Below are positions 7,559 through 16,255 of a stretch of DNA of 64,000 bases, piece by piece; position 1 is the first letter of the stretch, and every line of letters begins with the position of its first letter. The position numbers and the translations under genes were made by a program. The DNA lies in contig NZ_PIUM01000001.1 in NCBI RefSeq assembly GCF_002845745.1, positions 62,001 through 126,000 on the forward strand, given 5' to 3'. This stretch comes from Telmatospirillum siberiense. Lineage in GTDB: Bacteria; Pseudomonadota; Alphaproteobacteria; Rhodospirillales; Magnetospirillaceae. The notes beneath the pieces are model-generated. The model had not been told where the DNA came from, did no database searches, and saw nothing but the letters and a program-made list of their open reading frames with translations.

Positions 7559-9766
7559 ATGACATCTTTATCATTCTCTAAAATTCGCTCTCTTCAATTA
7601 AAGATCTCCCTAATTTCTGGGCTTTTTTTGGTGGGAGCCATCACGGCCCTTATCGGCTATGGCCTTTATTCCGCATGGAGCACTCAGGCCTTCGTCAGCG
7701 CCGAAACCACCCGGACCGCCGACGATATGACCAAGAAGGCGCTGCTGAACAATGCCGGAGCCGAAGCGCGCGCGATCAAGGCGGAACTCGATCTCGGTTT
7801 CGATGCGGCGCGGACCATGGCTCACGCCTTTACCGTGCTGGCTGACGACAAGAATGGAGGCATCCCGGCTGGCGACCGCCGCACCCAGTTCAACGCCGTG
7901 CTGCGCAACGTTCTGGAACGCAATCCCGGCTTTAACGGCACTTATTCAGCCTGGGAGCCGGATGGCTTGGATGGCAACGACGCGGCGTTCAAGAATCGTC
8001 ATGAGGTGGGATCGGATGGCACCGGTCGGTTCCTTCCCTACTGGACACGCGACGCCAAGGGAACAATCGCCATCCAGCCTCTGGTCGAATATGACAGCGC
8101 GGAGAAGCACCCGAACGGGCTGGTCAAGGGGGCCTGGTACATCAACCCCCACAATAGCGGAAAGGAAAACATCCTCGGCCCGCTGCCTTACATCGTGCAA
8201 GGCAAGTCGGTCTTCCTGGCCACCATGTCCGTGCCCGTCATCATCGGCGGCAAGTTTCATGGCCTGGTTGGCGCCGACTATAATCTGGACTTCGTGCAGA
8301 AGCTGGCCGAGCGGGTCAATGCCGAGATTCTCGATGGAAAGAACAAAGGCAAGGGCAAAGTGGCCATCATCAGCGATACCGGGTTGATCGTCGCCGATAG
8401 CGCGGATTCGAGTGTCATCGGCAAGCCCGCGGTCAACGCCGATCAGCGCTGGAGCGACAGTCTCTCTATCGTCCAGTCCGGCAAGTCCGTGATCCTGGAT
8501 GATCCAAAATCGGCCTTCATCGACACCTACGCGCCGATCAATATCGGCTTGACCACCACGCCCTGGGCGGTGGTGCTTTCGGTGCCGAGAGACGTGGTTC
8601 TGGCTCCGACATATGAACTCGGGGCTTCGTTGAGCGCTCGATCGACATCGAACATCCTGTGGCAGATTGGTGTCGGCTTGACCATCGCCGTGCTGGCGAT
8701 CTTCGTCACGGCGAAAGCCGCCAAAGGCATCGCCACGCCGATTCGCCAATGCGCGGATTTTGCCAACGGGATCGCCAACGAGGACTTCAATCAATCGCTT
8801 GAAACGGAACAGGCCGACGAAGTCGGAATCCTGGCCGGTGCCTTGCGCAAGATGCAGGGCGATTTGAAGCGCAACATCGCACAGCGCGCCGAAGATCAGG
8901 CCAAGGCGGAGGCGGAGCGGCGGAGCACGATGCAAAAGCTGGCGGATAGCTTTGAATCCTCGGTCGGCGGCGTGGTAACGAATGTCACTTCGGCGGCAAC
9001 GCAAATGCAATCGACGGCTCAATCCATGTCGGCCAATGCCGAGCAGACGAACCATCAGGCGAGCACTGTCGCCGCCGCCGCCGAAGAGACCACGGCCAGC
9101 GTACAGACCGTGGCATCCGCCGCGGAGGAACTGTCGTCGTCCATTCGCGAGATCGCGCGTCAGGTCGAACAGTCCAGTCTCACGTCGCGGAATGCTTCCG
9201 AAGAGGCCAGTCGCACCAACCAAAAGGTCCAGGGTTTGGCGGCGAGTTCCGCCAAGATTGGCGAAGTCGTCAAGCTGATCAACGACATTGCCAGCCAGAC
9301 CAATCTGTTGGCCCTGAACGCCACCATCGAGGCGGCGCGCGCCGGCGATGCGGGCAAGGGGTTCGCCGTCGTGGCGGGCGAGGTCAAGAATTTGGCCAAT
9401 CAGACCGCCAAGGCGACCGAAGAGATCGGGGTCCAGATCGGCGCCGTGCAGATCGCTACCGAGGATGTGGTGACGGCGATCGCCGGCATCGTCGGGCGGA
9501 TCGAGGAGATCAATCAGATCGCATCGACCATCGCGTCGGCGGTCGAGGAGCAATCTGCGGCCACCGCCGAAATCGCCAGAAACGTCCAGCAGGCGTCGAC
9601 CGGAACCCAGGAAGTCTCGACCAATATCGGCGGGGTTACCCAGGCATCGTCGGAAACCGGACAGGCGGCCGGACAGGTATTGTCTTCGGCCCAGTCCCTA
9701 TCAAAGGAGGCGACGGAACTCCGTGACGTGGTCGCCAAGTTCCTGCAAAGCGTACGCGCCGCGTGA
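7559..9766 (+). CDS. Methyl-accepting chemotaxis protein with double-Cache sensor
   Basis: The 735-residue protein starts at [14 protein letters not shown]; the frame is open further upstream but that part has no family similarity. A first membrane helix at about residues 20-40 is followed by a large periplasmic Cache-type sensor, including [14 protein letters not shown] and FLPYWTRD. A second helix (about 370-390), a HAMP segment and the cytoplasmic coiled-coil signalling domain follow. The highly conserved hairpin tip [20 protein letters not shown] is intact, so it should control CheA. The ligand is unknown; dCache sensors often bind amino acids or organic acids. No cheA or cheW gene is nearby. 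Confidence 0.95.
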   Translation: MTSLSFSKIRSLQLKISLISGLFLVGAITALIGYGLYSAWSTQAFVSAETTRTADDMTKKALLNNAGAEARAIKAELDLGFDAARTMAHAFTVLADDKNGGIPAGDRRTQFNAVLRNVLERNPGFNGTYSAWEPDGLDGNDAAFKNRHEVGSDGTGRFLPYWTRDAKGTIAIQPLVEYDSAEKHPNGLVKGAWYINPHNSGKENILGPLPYIVQGKSVFLATMSVPVIIGGKFHGLVGADYNLDFVQKLAERVNAEILDGKNKGKGKVAIISDTGLIVADSADSSVIGKPAVNADQRWSDSLSIVQSGKSVILDDPKSAFIDTYAPINIGLTTTPWAVVLSVPRDVVLAPTYELGASLSARSTSNILWQIGVGLTIAVLAIFVTAKAAKGIATPIRQCADFANGIANEDFNQSLETEQADEVGILAGALRKMQGDLKRNIAQRAEDQAKAEAERRSTMQKLADSFESSVGGVVTNVTSAATQMQSTAQSMSANAEQTNHQASTVAAAAEETTASVQTVASAAEELSSSIREIARQVEQSSLTSRNASEEASRTNQKVQGLAASSAKIGEVVKLINDIASQTNLLALNATIEAARAGDAGKGFAVVAGEVKNLANQTAKATEEIGVQIGAVQIATEDVVTAIAGIVGRIEEINQIASTIASAVEEQSAATAEIARNVQQASTGTQEVSTNIGGVTQASSETGQAAGQVLSSAQSLSKEATELRDVVAKFLQSVRAA

Positions 9767-9776
9767 TCGGAGCTTG

Positions 9777-9846
9777 CCGTAGTGGCCTGCATTTGAAATA
9801 TCGCGAACCGTCATTCATTGCGAATTTCAAATGCGGGCTGCTACGG
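9777..9846. terminator. Imperfect long hairpin between convergent genes
   Basis: CCGTAGTGGCCTGCATTTGA at the left pairs with a right arm ending CTGCTACGG (9824-9846) over 23 positions with three mismatches. It lies between the chemoreceptor gene on the plus strand and the alcohol dehydrogenase on the minus strand, which converge. A bidirectional terminator or a repetitive extragenic palindrome would both fit. Confidence 0.5.
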
Positions 9847-9893
9847 CTCTCCGGCCACAGTCGGCTTTCCCTTCGGGATCTGCTCGCTTACCC

Positions 9894-11048
9894 TCAATTT
9901 CCAGCCAAGGTCCGGATCAGCGCCTTTATATCTTCGGAAGCGGGCTTGAGCGGATTGGTCGCGAGGCAGGTGTCCGCCAGGGCGGATTGAATCAACTCCT
10001 CTTCACCACGGGCGTATTCGGCCATATCGATTCCGAGGGCCTTCAGCGTCGCCGGGATGGAGAGCCTGGCATTCAGACGGCTGACGGCCCGGGCGAGATT
10101 CTTCGCGCCGCCCTTCACCGTCGGGCTTTCGATTCCGAGACGGCGGCCGATCGCCGAATAGCGTTTGGCCGTGACAAGGCAAGAGGCGCTGGACGCGACC
10201 GAGGAATTGTAAATACCGGCATTGAACTCGATGACATGGGGCAGCAGCATGGCGTTGATTCTGCCGTGCGAGATATGAAATCTGCCGCCGATGGCGTGCG
10301 CCAGGGCATGGGCCAGCCCCAGTCCGGCGGCATTGAAGGCGATGCCGGCCATGCAGGAGGCGTGATGCATGGCCTCGCGGGCCCGGAGGTCGTTGCCGTC
10401 GGCATAGGCCAGCGGCAGGCTGCTAAAGGCGAGATCGAGCGCCTTCTCGACGAAGGCGTCGGTGAAGTCGGAGGCCTTCGTCGACACATAGGCCTCCAGC
10501 CCATGGGTGATCGCGTCCATGCCGGTATCGGCCGTGATGTGCGGCGGCACGCTTTTGACCAGCTCCGGGTCCAGAAGGGCGATATCGGGCAGGATGTCAT
10601 CCGAGCACAGGGGATATTTGCGTCCCTGCTCGGGATCGGAGACGACGGTATAATTGGTCACCTCGGAACCGGTTCCGCTGGTCGTCGGCACGGCGATCAG
10701 GATGATCCGCTTCGATCCGTCGATTTCCCGCAAGCTCGCCCGGATCGCCTTGGCCGTGTCCATCGACGATCCGCCGCCGAGGGCGATGATGACGTCCGGC
10801 GCGAACTCCGCCAGGCAGGCGGTACCCTTCATGATCACCCCGAGAGGCGTTTCCGGCGCCACATCGGCGAACACCGTCACCACGCAATCGGGCAACCGGG
10901 CGCGGATCCGCTCCAGCGCGCCCGAAGAAACCATGACGGCGTCCGTGATGATGCCTATTCGCTGACCGCGAAAATCCTCCAGGCGATCGAGCAGGCCCGG
11001 CCCGTATACGATGTCCGTCTTCAAGGAAAAGTGGAGGGTGTGGGTCAT
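9894..11048 (-). CDS. Iron-containing (group III) alcohol dehydrogenase
   Basis: The 384-residue protein starts at MTHTLHFSLKTDIVYGPG; upstream codons lack family similarity. It is an NAD(P)-dependent group III dehydrogenase with the nucleotide-binding ALGGGSSMDTAKAI and PTTSGTGSEVT blocks. The metal ligands lie in GMDAITHGLEAY (Asp and His) and in AHALAHAIGGRFHISHG (two His), the pattern of FucO/PduQ-type enzymes. The substrate cannot be read from the sequence; 1-propanol, ethanol, butanol and lactaldehyde are the usual candidates. It stands alone, with no microcompartment genes around it. Confidence 0.9.
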   Translation of the reverse strand: MTHTLHFSLKTDIVYGPGLLDRLEDFRGQRIGIITDAVMVSSGALERIRARLPDCVVTVFADVAPETPLGVIMKGTACLAEFAPDVIIALGGGSSMDTAKAIRASLREIDGSKRIILIAVPTTSGTGSEVTNYTVVSDPEQGRKYPLCSDDILPDIALLDPELVKSVPPHITADTGMDAITHGLEAYVSTKASDFTDAFVEKALDLAFSSLPLAYADGNDLRAREAMHHASCMAGIAFNAAGLGLAHALAHAIGGRFHISHGRINAMLLPHVIEFNAGIYNSSVASSASCLVTAKRYSAIGRRLGIESPTVKGGAKNLARAVSRLNARLSIPATLKALGIDMAEYARGEEELIQSALADTCLATNPLKPASEDIKALIRTLAGN

Positions 11049-11323
11049 TTCTGAAATTCTCACCGAACATGCATGCGTGCGGATCCGCCATGACGAAGCC
11101 TGGTCGGACGAAAAGCCGCAACCGCAGCCCTCGCCTCGGCGCAAGAGCCGTGCCAGCGCGCCGTGAGGGAAGGCGACGGTTGTGGCGTCAGGATTCAAAA
11201 GGCATTCCGCGAAATATGCGGCGGGACGAGCCGCCGTGCGCTGTCGAAGCATCGACGCTCATTGACGCGATGTCGTCGCTGGGTCGACGGATCTATCGAG
11301 GCTTGCCATCACCCGGGTGAGAG

Positions 11324-12007
11324 CTATTCCACCCTGATCGGCACCCGGAGAACGAGAGTGGAGGCGGTGGGCCTTCCGTCCTGCATGGCAGGAAAGAACC
11401 GCCAATGGCGAAAGGCGTCGAGCAGGATCTGGTTGAGCCGGGGGTCCGGGGTGGCCTCCTCCAGGTCTGCCGTGGCGTTGCCGTCGGCGGCGATGGTGAA
11501 ACGCACCACCGCTTCCACGGCCAGCAGATGGCGGCGCAGTTCGGGAGGAATGACCGGAGTTGGCTGGGCGATGGCCCGGGCGGCGCTGGTTCCTCCTGGT
11601 AACCCATCATTTCGTGGGGGCGGTGCGACCGTCGGGGCCGCTTTTTCCGCCGTCTCCGTCTCCGTCGTTTGCGAAGGCGGGGGGGCGGCGCCCTCCGGGG
11701 CATGCGCCGGCGGATGTGGCCTCGGTTCCTTCGGCTTCGCGACGGGAGGAGCCTGCCGGCGTGGTTCGGGCGATGGGGAAGGCACCGGTGGTTCCGAAGA
11801 TGGCGGAGGATCCGCCCGACGCGGTGCCGGAGGTGTCGGCGCCGTCTCCACCAGGCCCGCCTCGACGGTCATCGGGCGGGGAACCGGGGAGGGAGCCATC
11901 GGATGGACGAGGGCAGCGTAACCGGCGGCGATCGCCAGGACGACCACTGTCGTCGTGCCGAGCGTCACCACGCCCGCCCGCCGCCATCGTTCGGTCCATG
12001 GGGTCAT
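11324..12007 (-). CDS. tonB: TonB family energy transducer
   Basis: This 227-residue protein has one N-terminal membrane anchor (about residues 12-34) and a long proline-rich periplasmic linker (about 35-150). The C-terminal TonB-like domain contains VRFTIAADGNATADLEE and LLDAFRHWRFFPA. It should pass proton-motive energy from ExbB-ExbD to the outer-membrane receptor encoded just upstream. Its start overlaps exbD by 4 bp. It is the last gene of a receptor-exbB-exbD-tonB operon, which suggests a dedicated transducer. Confidence 0.92.
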   Translation of the reverse strand: MTPWTERWRRAGVVTLGTTTVVVLAIAAGYAALVHPMAPSPVPRPMTVEAGLVETAPTPPAPRRADPPPSSEPPVPSPSPEPRRQAPPVAKPKEPRPHPPAHAPEGAAPPPSQTTETETAEKAAPTVAPPPRNDGLPGGTSAARAIAQPTPVIPPELRRHLLAVEAVVRFTIAADGNATADLEEATPDPRLNQILLDAFRHWRFFPAMQDGRPTASTLVLRVPIRVE

Positions 12008-12405
12008 TTTCGGCGAACGGCAAACAGGAATTTTTCCACGCCGGCGGCGCGGCCGGCGAGCATCGCCTGAACCACGACGCCGTTGGGAGCATCCGTATCG
12101 GCATTGACGATGACCGTTCCGGCGTCGTCGGTCAGGCGGGGGCGAAGGACCTCGCCCAGCCCCTCCAGCGTCGTCGGCTCCTCATTGACCATCAGATGTC
12201 CCTCCCGGGTGACGGTCAGGGTCAGCGGATTGGCGACTTGCAGGGACTGCGCATTGCCCTGGGGCAGGTTCACCGGCAGCGAATGCAGGTTCTGCATGGC
12301 CAGCGAGGCCAGCATGAAGGTCGCCAGCAGGAAAAACATCACGTCGATCATCGGGATGATTTCGATGCGGCCCCGCCGCCTGGCGCGCGAAGGCTTGAGC
12401 TTCAT
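12004..12405 (-). CDS. exbD: ExbD biopolymer transport protein
   Basis: This 133-residue inner-membrane protein has a short basic N-terminus and one helix carrying the essential proton-path aspartate in IIPMIDVMFFLLATFML. A periplasmic domain follows, ending GVEKFLFAVRRK. Size and motif fit ExbD/TolR. It overlaps both exbB and tonB by 4 bp, consistent with a translationally coupled ExbB-ExbD-TonB complex. Confidence 0.93.
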   Translation of the reverse strand: MKLKPSRARRRGRIEIIPMIDVMFFLLATFMLASLAMQNLHSLPVNLPQGNAQSLQVANPLTLTVTREGHLMVNEEPTTLEGLGEVLRPRLTDDAGTVIVNADTDAPNGVVVQAMLAGRAAGVEKFLFAVRRK

Positions 12406-13040
12406 GCCGCCTCTCCCCGGTCGAGGCGGATGCGGTCGATCAGCCGGGTCCCCAAACGTTCCATTTCATCGAGAACGATGGCGCGCCGGTGGCTGAAGAA
12501 GTTGTAGGCGGCCAGGGCCATGAGGGCGATGACAATGCCGATGGCGGTGGCGATCAGCGCTTCCGCCACGCCTCCGGTGACGGCGCCGGGATCGACGGCG
12601 CCGGTGCCGCCAAACAGCCGGAAAGCGCCGATCATGCCGGAAATGGTGCCCAATAGTCCCAGCAGCGGCGCCGCCGTCACCACCGTTTCAAGAATCCACA
12701 GACCCTGGTCGAGGCGGCGTTCGGTCAGTGCCGCCTGATCGGCGGCACGGGTTTCAATCCACCAGACGGGGCGGGCGGCATTATCGACGATCACCTCGAA
12801 AAAGCGGACATAGTCGTTGCCGGACGGGGTGTCCGACAAAAGGCGGTGAACGCCATCCCAGGCGAAATAGGGATCGGCGAGTTGTTTGGCCAAGGCCGAA
12901 GGCAGCCGGGCGTGGCGGAGGAAGACGTAGATGCGATCGACGATGCAGGCGACGCCGAGCAAGCCGACCGCCAGCAGCGGATATATGAAGACGCCGCCGG
13001 CCCGCAGGCCGGCCAGCGCCGAGAGAACGGAGGTTTCCAT
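12402..13040 (-). CDS. exbB: ExbB proton channel protein
   Basis: This 212-residue inner-membrane protein belongs to the MotA/TolQ/ExbB family. There is one N-terminal helix (about residues 16-36), a cytoplasmic loop, and two further helices. The latter contain the conserved TAAPLLGLLGTISGMIGAF and VAEALIATAIGIVIA segments. It begins 2 bp after the end of the TonB-dependent receptor gene. The close packing indicates one transcript for receptor, channel and transducer. Confidence 0.93.
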   Translation of the reverse strand: METSVLSALAGLRAGGVFIYPLLAVGLLGVACIVDRIYVFLRHARLPSALAKQLADPYFAWDGVHRLLSDTPSGNDYVRFFEVIVDNAARPVWWIETRAADQAALTERRLDQGLWILETVVTAAPLLGLLGTISGMIGAFRLFGGTGAVDPGAVTGGVAEALIATAIGIVIALMALAAYNFFSHRRAIVLDEMERLGTRLIDRIRLDRGEAA

Positions 13041-13042
13041 GA

Positions 13043-15379
13043 TCAGAACTTCCGGCTCAGGCCCGCGTAATAGCCGCGGCGTTCCCCGAATTGCGGAGCG
13101 CCGACGCCGATGCCGGTGCCGCTGCGCAGTTCATAGGCGGTGTCGAACAGATTGACGACGGCCAGACGGACGTCGATCCCGGAGTCGTCGAAGATCCCGA
13201 GATGCTGAGTGACGCCGAGATTGAGCGTGGCGTACCAGGGAAGGTGACCGGTATTGGCGAAGTCCTTGCGCAACCCGCTGCCGAAAATGCTGTCCATGCT
13301 GGCCCGCGTGTCCTTGAGGACCTGGTAGGACAGGCCGCCCGAGGCGGTGTAGAGCTGATCATGATCCAGATGGACCCAGTGGTTGGAGATATAGGCCAGC
13401 TCCGCCGGATCGTCGAAGCTGACCTGGCTGGAAATGATGTCCTTGCCGACGGCGCGCGAGGCGGCGAAGTTCAGATAGCCGGTCACCTTTTCGCCGGTGT
13501 AGGAGAGTGTCGCCTCCGTTCCGTAGATTCGGCCCTGGGCGTAGTTGAAGGGCGTGTAAACCAGCGCCGCGCCGAACTGGCCCTCGTCGAGCAGATTGCG
13601 GACCCGTTTGTAATAGCCGTCCAGTCCGAGCTGAATCCGGTCGGTGAGCTTGTGGGTCACGCCCACGTCGAAGTTATGCGAGCGCTCGGACTTGACCGGG
13701 TCGTTCTGGGTCAGTGTCGGCGCGCCGGTGGTGTTGGCGAATTTGTCGACCGACGTCGAGGCGACCAGTTCCAGCGGCGGCGGCGTGAAATAGCGGGCAT
13801 AACCGGCGTGGAGCGTCGTCGCCCGGGTCAGCTGATAGACGAAGCCCAGTCGCGGGCTCAACTGGGTCTCGTTGACATAGGCGTTGACCGCGTCGAACCG
13901 GGCGCCGTAGTTCATCGTCAGCCTGTCCGTCAGCGTCCATTCGTCTTGCAGATAGACGCCGTAGAGCATGCCGTTCTTCGCCTGGTCGTCGACGATGGTT
14001 TCCGGCGAGGTCAGCGCATTGCCGGAATTATCCAGGGGGAAGACGCTGGAGCTGTTGTTGGCCACCGCGCGTTCATGCTGGATCTCGACGCCGGATCGCA
14101 GGGTGTGCTGGTCGTTCACCCGATAGCTGCCGTCGCCCTGCATGCCGGTGGCGAAATTGGTCCGCAGCACGTCCGAGGCGATGCCGTTGTATTCCAGATC
14201 GCCGATGGTATCGGGCTTGAAACGCAATTTCGAATAACGGTAGTAGGGGGCCAATTGATAGCCCCAGTCGTCCATGGTGCCCTGCAGGGCGACGGTGCCG
14301 TAATGATTTTCCTCGCGCTGGCTTTCCTTGAGCCGCGACGACGGCAGATCGGCCGCTCCGTTCAGGGAGAAGGAGGAACTCTGGCCGGGATTGTTGGGCA
14401 GTTCGAACTGTCCGACCGAACTGCCGAGGATGACGTTGAGCCGGTTGGTCGGGTTCAGCAGATAGGAGAAATAGCCGAATCCCTTGCCTTGATCCGTATG
14501 GTCGTGCAGGGGATGAAGGGCCGATGTCGGCGGCTCGATTCCTTCATTGTTGGTCAGATAGCTGCCGGTGACGAAATAGTTGAGGGTACCTTCGCTGCCG
14601 CCATATTGGAGCGACGGCTGCATGGTGCTGTGGCTGCCGCCGTAGAAATCGGCGAGACCTCCCTGCTCGAAGGCGCCGCTCTTCGTCTGGATGTCGACGA
14701 CGCCGGCCGTCCGATAGCCGTATTGAGCCGGCAGGGCGCCGGTCAGCAGTTGCGCCCGGTCGACGATGCGGCTGTCCAGGACCTGCCCGAACCCGCTGAT
14801 GCCCTCGGGCAGCAGAATGCCGTTGATGCGGTATTGCAGATTGGCGTGCTCGCCGCGGACATGGACCTGGCCATAGGAGTCCCGGGCGACGCCGGGAGCC
14901 TGTTCCAGAACCTGGTTGAAGGAGGTGTTGGCGCCCTGGGGCAGGTCGGCGATGGCCTGGCTGTCGATGGTATAGGCGCTGGTGCCGGTCTGCGGCGACA
15001 GGTTGTTGCGCGCTTCGTCCAGTTGTTTGGCGACGACGGCCATGTTCAATGCCGCATGGGCCCGCAGCACCAGTTGGGTATTCGCCAGGCCGGCGGCGTT
15101 GGCCGAAACGACGGCCGTGGCCGTGTCATAATCGTCCTTGGTGGCGACGACGGCATAGGTGCCGGTTGACACGCCGGGGAAGGAGAAATGCCCATTCTGG
15201 TCGACGGTGGTTTGGGCGACGGCTTTGCCGTCGCCGCCTTCCAGCACGAGGGTGACACCGGCCAGCGGCCGCCCCAGGGCGTCGCGGACATCGCCCTGGA
15301 TGGCGGCCTGCTGGGCGGAAGCCGGATGGGCGAAGGCCATGAGCAATGCCAGGGCGGTTCCGGTTTGGTAGCGTTTCAT
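13043..15379 (-). CDS. TonB-dependent outer-membrane receptor, probable zinc receptor (ZnuD-like)
   Basis: The 778-residue protein starts at MKRYQTGTALALLMAF, giving a signal peptide cleaved near ASAQQ. A carboxypeptidase-regulatory-like domain follows (about residues 25-110), then the plug (SFNQVLEQAPGVARDSYGQVH) and a 22-strand-type barrel ending in the aromatic GLSRKF. A His-rich stretch HPLHDH lies in a predicted loop near 14.5 kb. A Zur-type operator sits 20-42 bp upstream and exbB-exbD-tonB follow directly. Zinc as substrate is inferred from the operator and neighbourhood, not from the barrel sequence; a metallophore is also possible. Confidence 0.85.
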   Translation of the reverse strand: MKRYQTGTALALLMAFAHPASAQQAAIQGDVRDALGRPLAGVTLVLEGGDGKAVAQTTVDQNGHFSFPGVSTGTYAVVATKDDYDTATAVVSANAAGLANTQLVLRAHAALNMAVVAKQLDEARNNLSPQTGTSAYTIDSQAIADLPQGANTSFNQVLEQAPGVARDSYGQVHVRGEHANLQYRINGILLPEGISGFGQVLDSRIVDRAQLLTGALPAQYGYRTAGVVDIQTKSGAFEQGGLADFYGGSHSTMQPSLQYGGSEGTLNYFVTGSYLTNNEGIEPPTSALHPLHDHTDQGKGFGYFSYLLNPTNRLNVILGSSVGQFELPNNPGQSSSFSLNGAADLPSSRLKESQREENHYGTVALQGTMDDWGYQLAPYYRYSKLRFKPDTIGDLEYNGIASDVLRTNFATGMQGDGSYRVNDQHTLRSGVEIQHERAVANNSSSVFPLDNSGNALTSPETIVDDQAKNGMLYGVYLQDEWTLTDRLTMNYGARFDAVNAYVNETQLSPRLGFVYQLTRATTLHAGYARYFTPPPLELVASTSVDKFANTTGAPTLTQNDPVKSERSHNFDVGVTHKLTDRIQLGLDGYYKRVRNLLDEGQFGAALVYTPFNYAQGRIYGTEATLSYTGEKVTGYLNFAASRAVGKDIISSQVSFDDPAELAYISNHWVHLDHDQLYTASGGLSYQVLKDTRASMDSIFGSGLRKDFANTGHLPWYATLNLGVTQHLGIFDDSGIDVRLAVVNLFDTAYELRSGTGIGVGAPQFGERRGYYAGLSRKF

Positions 15380-15398
15380 ATCATCATCCCCACAAAAT

Positions 15399-15421
15399 GA
15401 AATGTAATAACGTAACAATTT
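15399..15421. promoter_or_regulatory. Zur-type operator before the TonB-dependent receptor
   Basis: GAAATGTAATAACGTAACA shares the AATGTnATAAC core with the sites at 16080-16098 and 20141-20172. The inner 15 bp (15403-15417) match the known TGTTATAnTATAACA-like Zur consensus at about 12 positions. It lies 20-42 bp upstream of the receptor ATG, where bound repressor would cover the promoter. Confidence 0.7.
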
Positions 15422-15588
15422 GTTTTCGAGGCAAGCCCTCGCTGGCCGTCCGGGAGGCATCATGGACGATGTTTCCGCTCCGGCCGTCGTTTCCACCGCT
15501 TCCGGATGGAGAAGAAAATGCCGCCGGACCGTTGTCCGGAACGCTATTTAAAAGCGACATCGGGACCCGGAACGGTCATGCCCCGTAT

Positions 15589-16038
15589 CTATGAGTCAGC
15601 CTGCGAGCGGCAATTCCGACACAACCCCCGAACCTCCAGAAGACTGTGTTCGATTGCGAATCCGGCCGCGTCGGCGTCTTTCGCCAGGGAACCGTCTATG
15701 TCCGGATCCGGAACGCCGACAGCGGAGCCACAAGCGTTGCAAATGAACAGGAGGGAGGTGTCGGCCGTTTGGAGAATGGCGACATAGGCATTCAAACATT
15801 CGATACGTTTGACGACGCCGCTGCGCGTCAGGTAATCGAGAGTCCGGTAGACGGTGGGCGGGAAAACTCGTTTTCCCATGTGGCCGGACAGTTGCTCCAG
15901 GATCTCATAGGCCCGGATCGGTCTCCTGTGGCGTGTGACGATTTCAAGAATGCCCGACCTCAGGGGCGTCAGCCGCAATGGCCGGTCTGGTGCCCGTGAA
16001 ACCGAAGCTTTTGTGAACAGGCGGGCTGCCGGCGTCAT
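15589..16038 (-). CDS. zur: Fur family transcriptional regulator Zur
   Basis: This 149-residue protein has the Fur fold: an N-terminal winged helix containing AYEILEQLSGHMGKRVFPPTVYRTLDYL, here slightly shortened at the start, and a C-terminal dimerisation domain. Two Cys pairs (CNAC and CRNC) form the structural zinc site. The recognition helix PTVYRTLDYLTRSG is typical of Zur. Assignment to zinc rather than iron or manganese rests on its position between a ZnuD-like receptor and znuCBA and on the three related operators. A nearly ideal operator 44 bp upstream suggests autoregulation. Confidence 0.9.
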   Translation of the reverse strand: MTPAARLFTKASVSRAPDRPLRLTPLRSGILEIVTRHRRPIRAYEILEQLSGHMGKRVFPPTVYRTLDYLTRSGVVKRIECLNAYVAILQTADTSLLFICNACGSAVGVPDPDIDGSLAKDADAAGFAIEHSLLEVRGLCRNCRSQADS

Positions 16039-16079
16039 GAAATCAGAACCATCAAATTCGTTCGTTGGGATAAATATGC

Positions 16080-16098
16080 AATGTTATAACATAACAAG
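16080..16098. promoter_or_regulatory. Zur-type operator before zur
   Basis: AATGTTATAACATAACAAG contains TGTTATAACATAACA at 16082-16096, which differs from the TGTTATAnTATAACA consensus at one fixed position. It lies 44 bp upstream of the zur ATG on the minus strand. The GTTATAAC centre is shared with the operator of the znu operon. Confidence 0.75.
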
Positions 16099-16153
16099 TC
16101 AACCCCACTTTGTGGCGTTCGCCGTCGGGACTTTCCAGGCCGAAAAGCCTTAT

Positions 16154-16190
16154 ACCAAGTCTCGATAAGGATGATTCATCGAGACTTGGT
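16154..16190. repeat. Perfect 12-bp inverted repeat
   Basis: ACCAAGTCTCGA at 16154-16165 and TCGAGACTTGGT at 16179-16190 are exact inverted copies around a 13-nt loop. The arms resemble the ATACCAAnTCTCG part of repeat family R2 that follows. It lies between zur and the acid phosphatase gene. Confidence 0.6.
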
Positions 16191-16197
16191 CTGGCCC

Positions 16198-16246
16198 ATT
16201 GAGGGCTCGGTGATCGGTTGCGATCACCAAGAACTTGGTATTAACC
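16198..16246 (-). repeat. Dispersed intergenic repeat, family R2, copy a
   Basis: Read on the minus strand this contains ATACCAAGTTCTTGGTGATC followed by a GCAACCGATCACCGAGCCCT-type block. The same order of blocks occurs on the plus strand at 34747-34794. The GGTGATC/GATCACC pair forms a hairpin. It lies 10 bp past the stop codon of the acid phosphatase gene, so it may terminate that transcript. Confidence 0.6.
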
Positions 16247-16255
16247 GTTCTTGTT

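Noticed and set aside
13091-15169. 692-codon open frame antisense to the TonB-dependent receptor
   Set aside because: Composition is Gly/Val/Asp-rich shadow sequence without domains; the receptor on the other strand is unmistakable.
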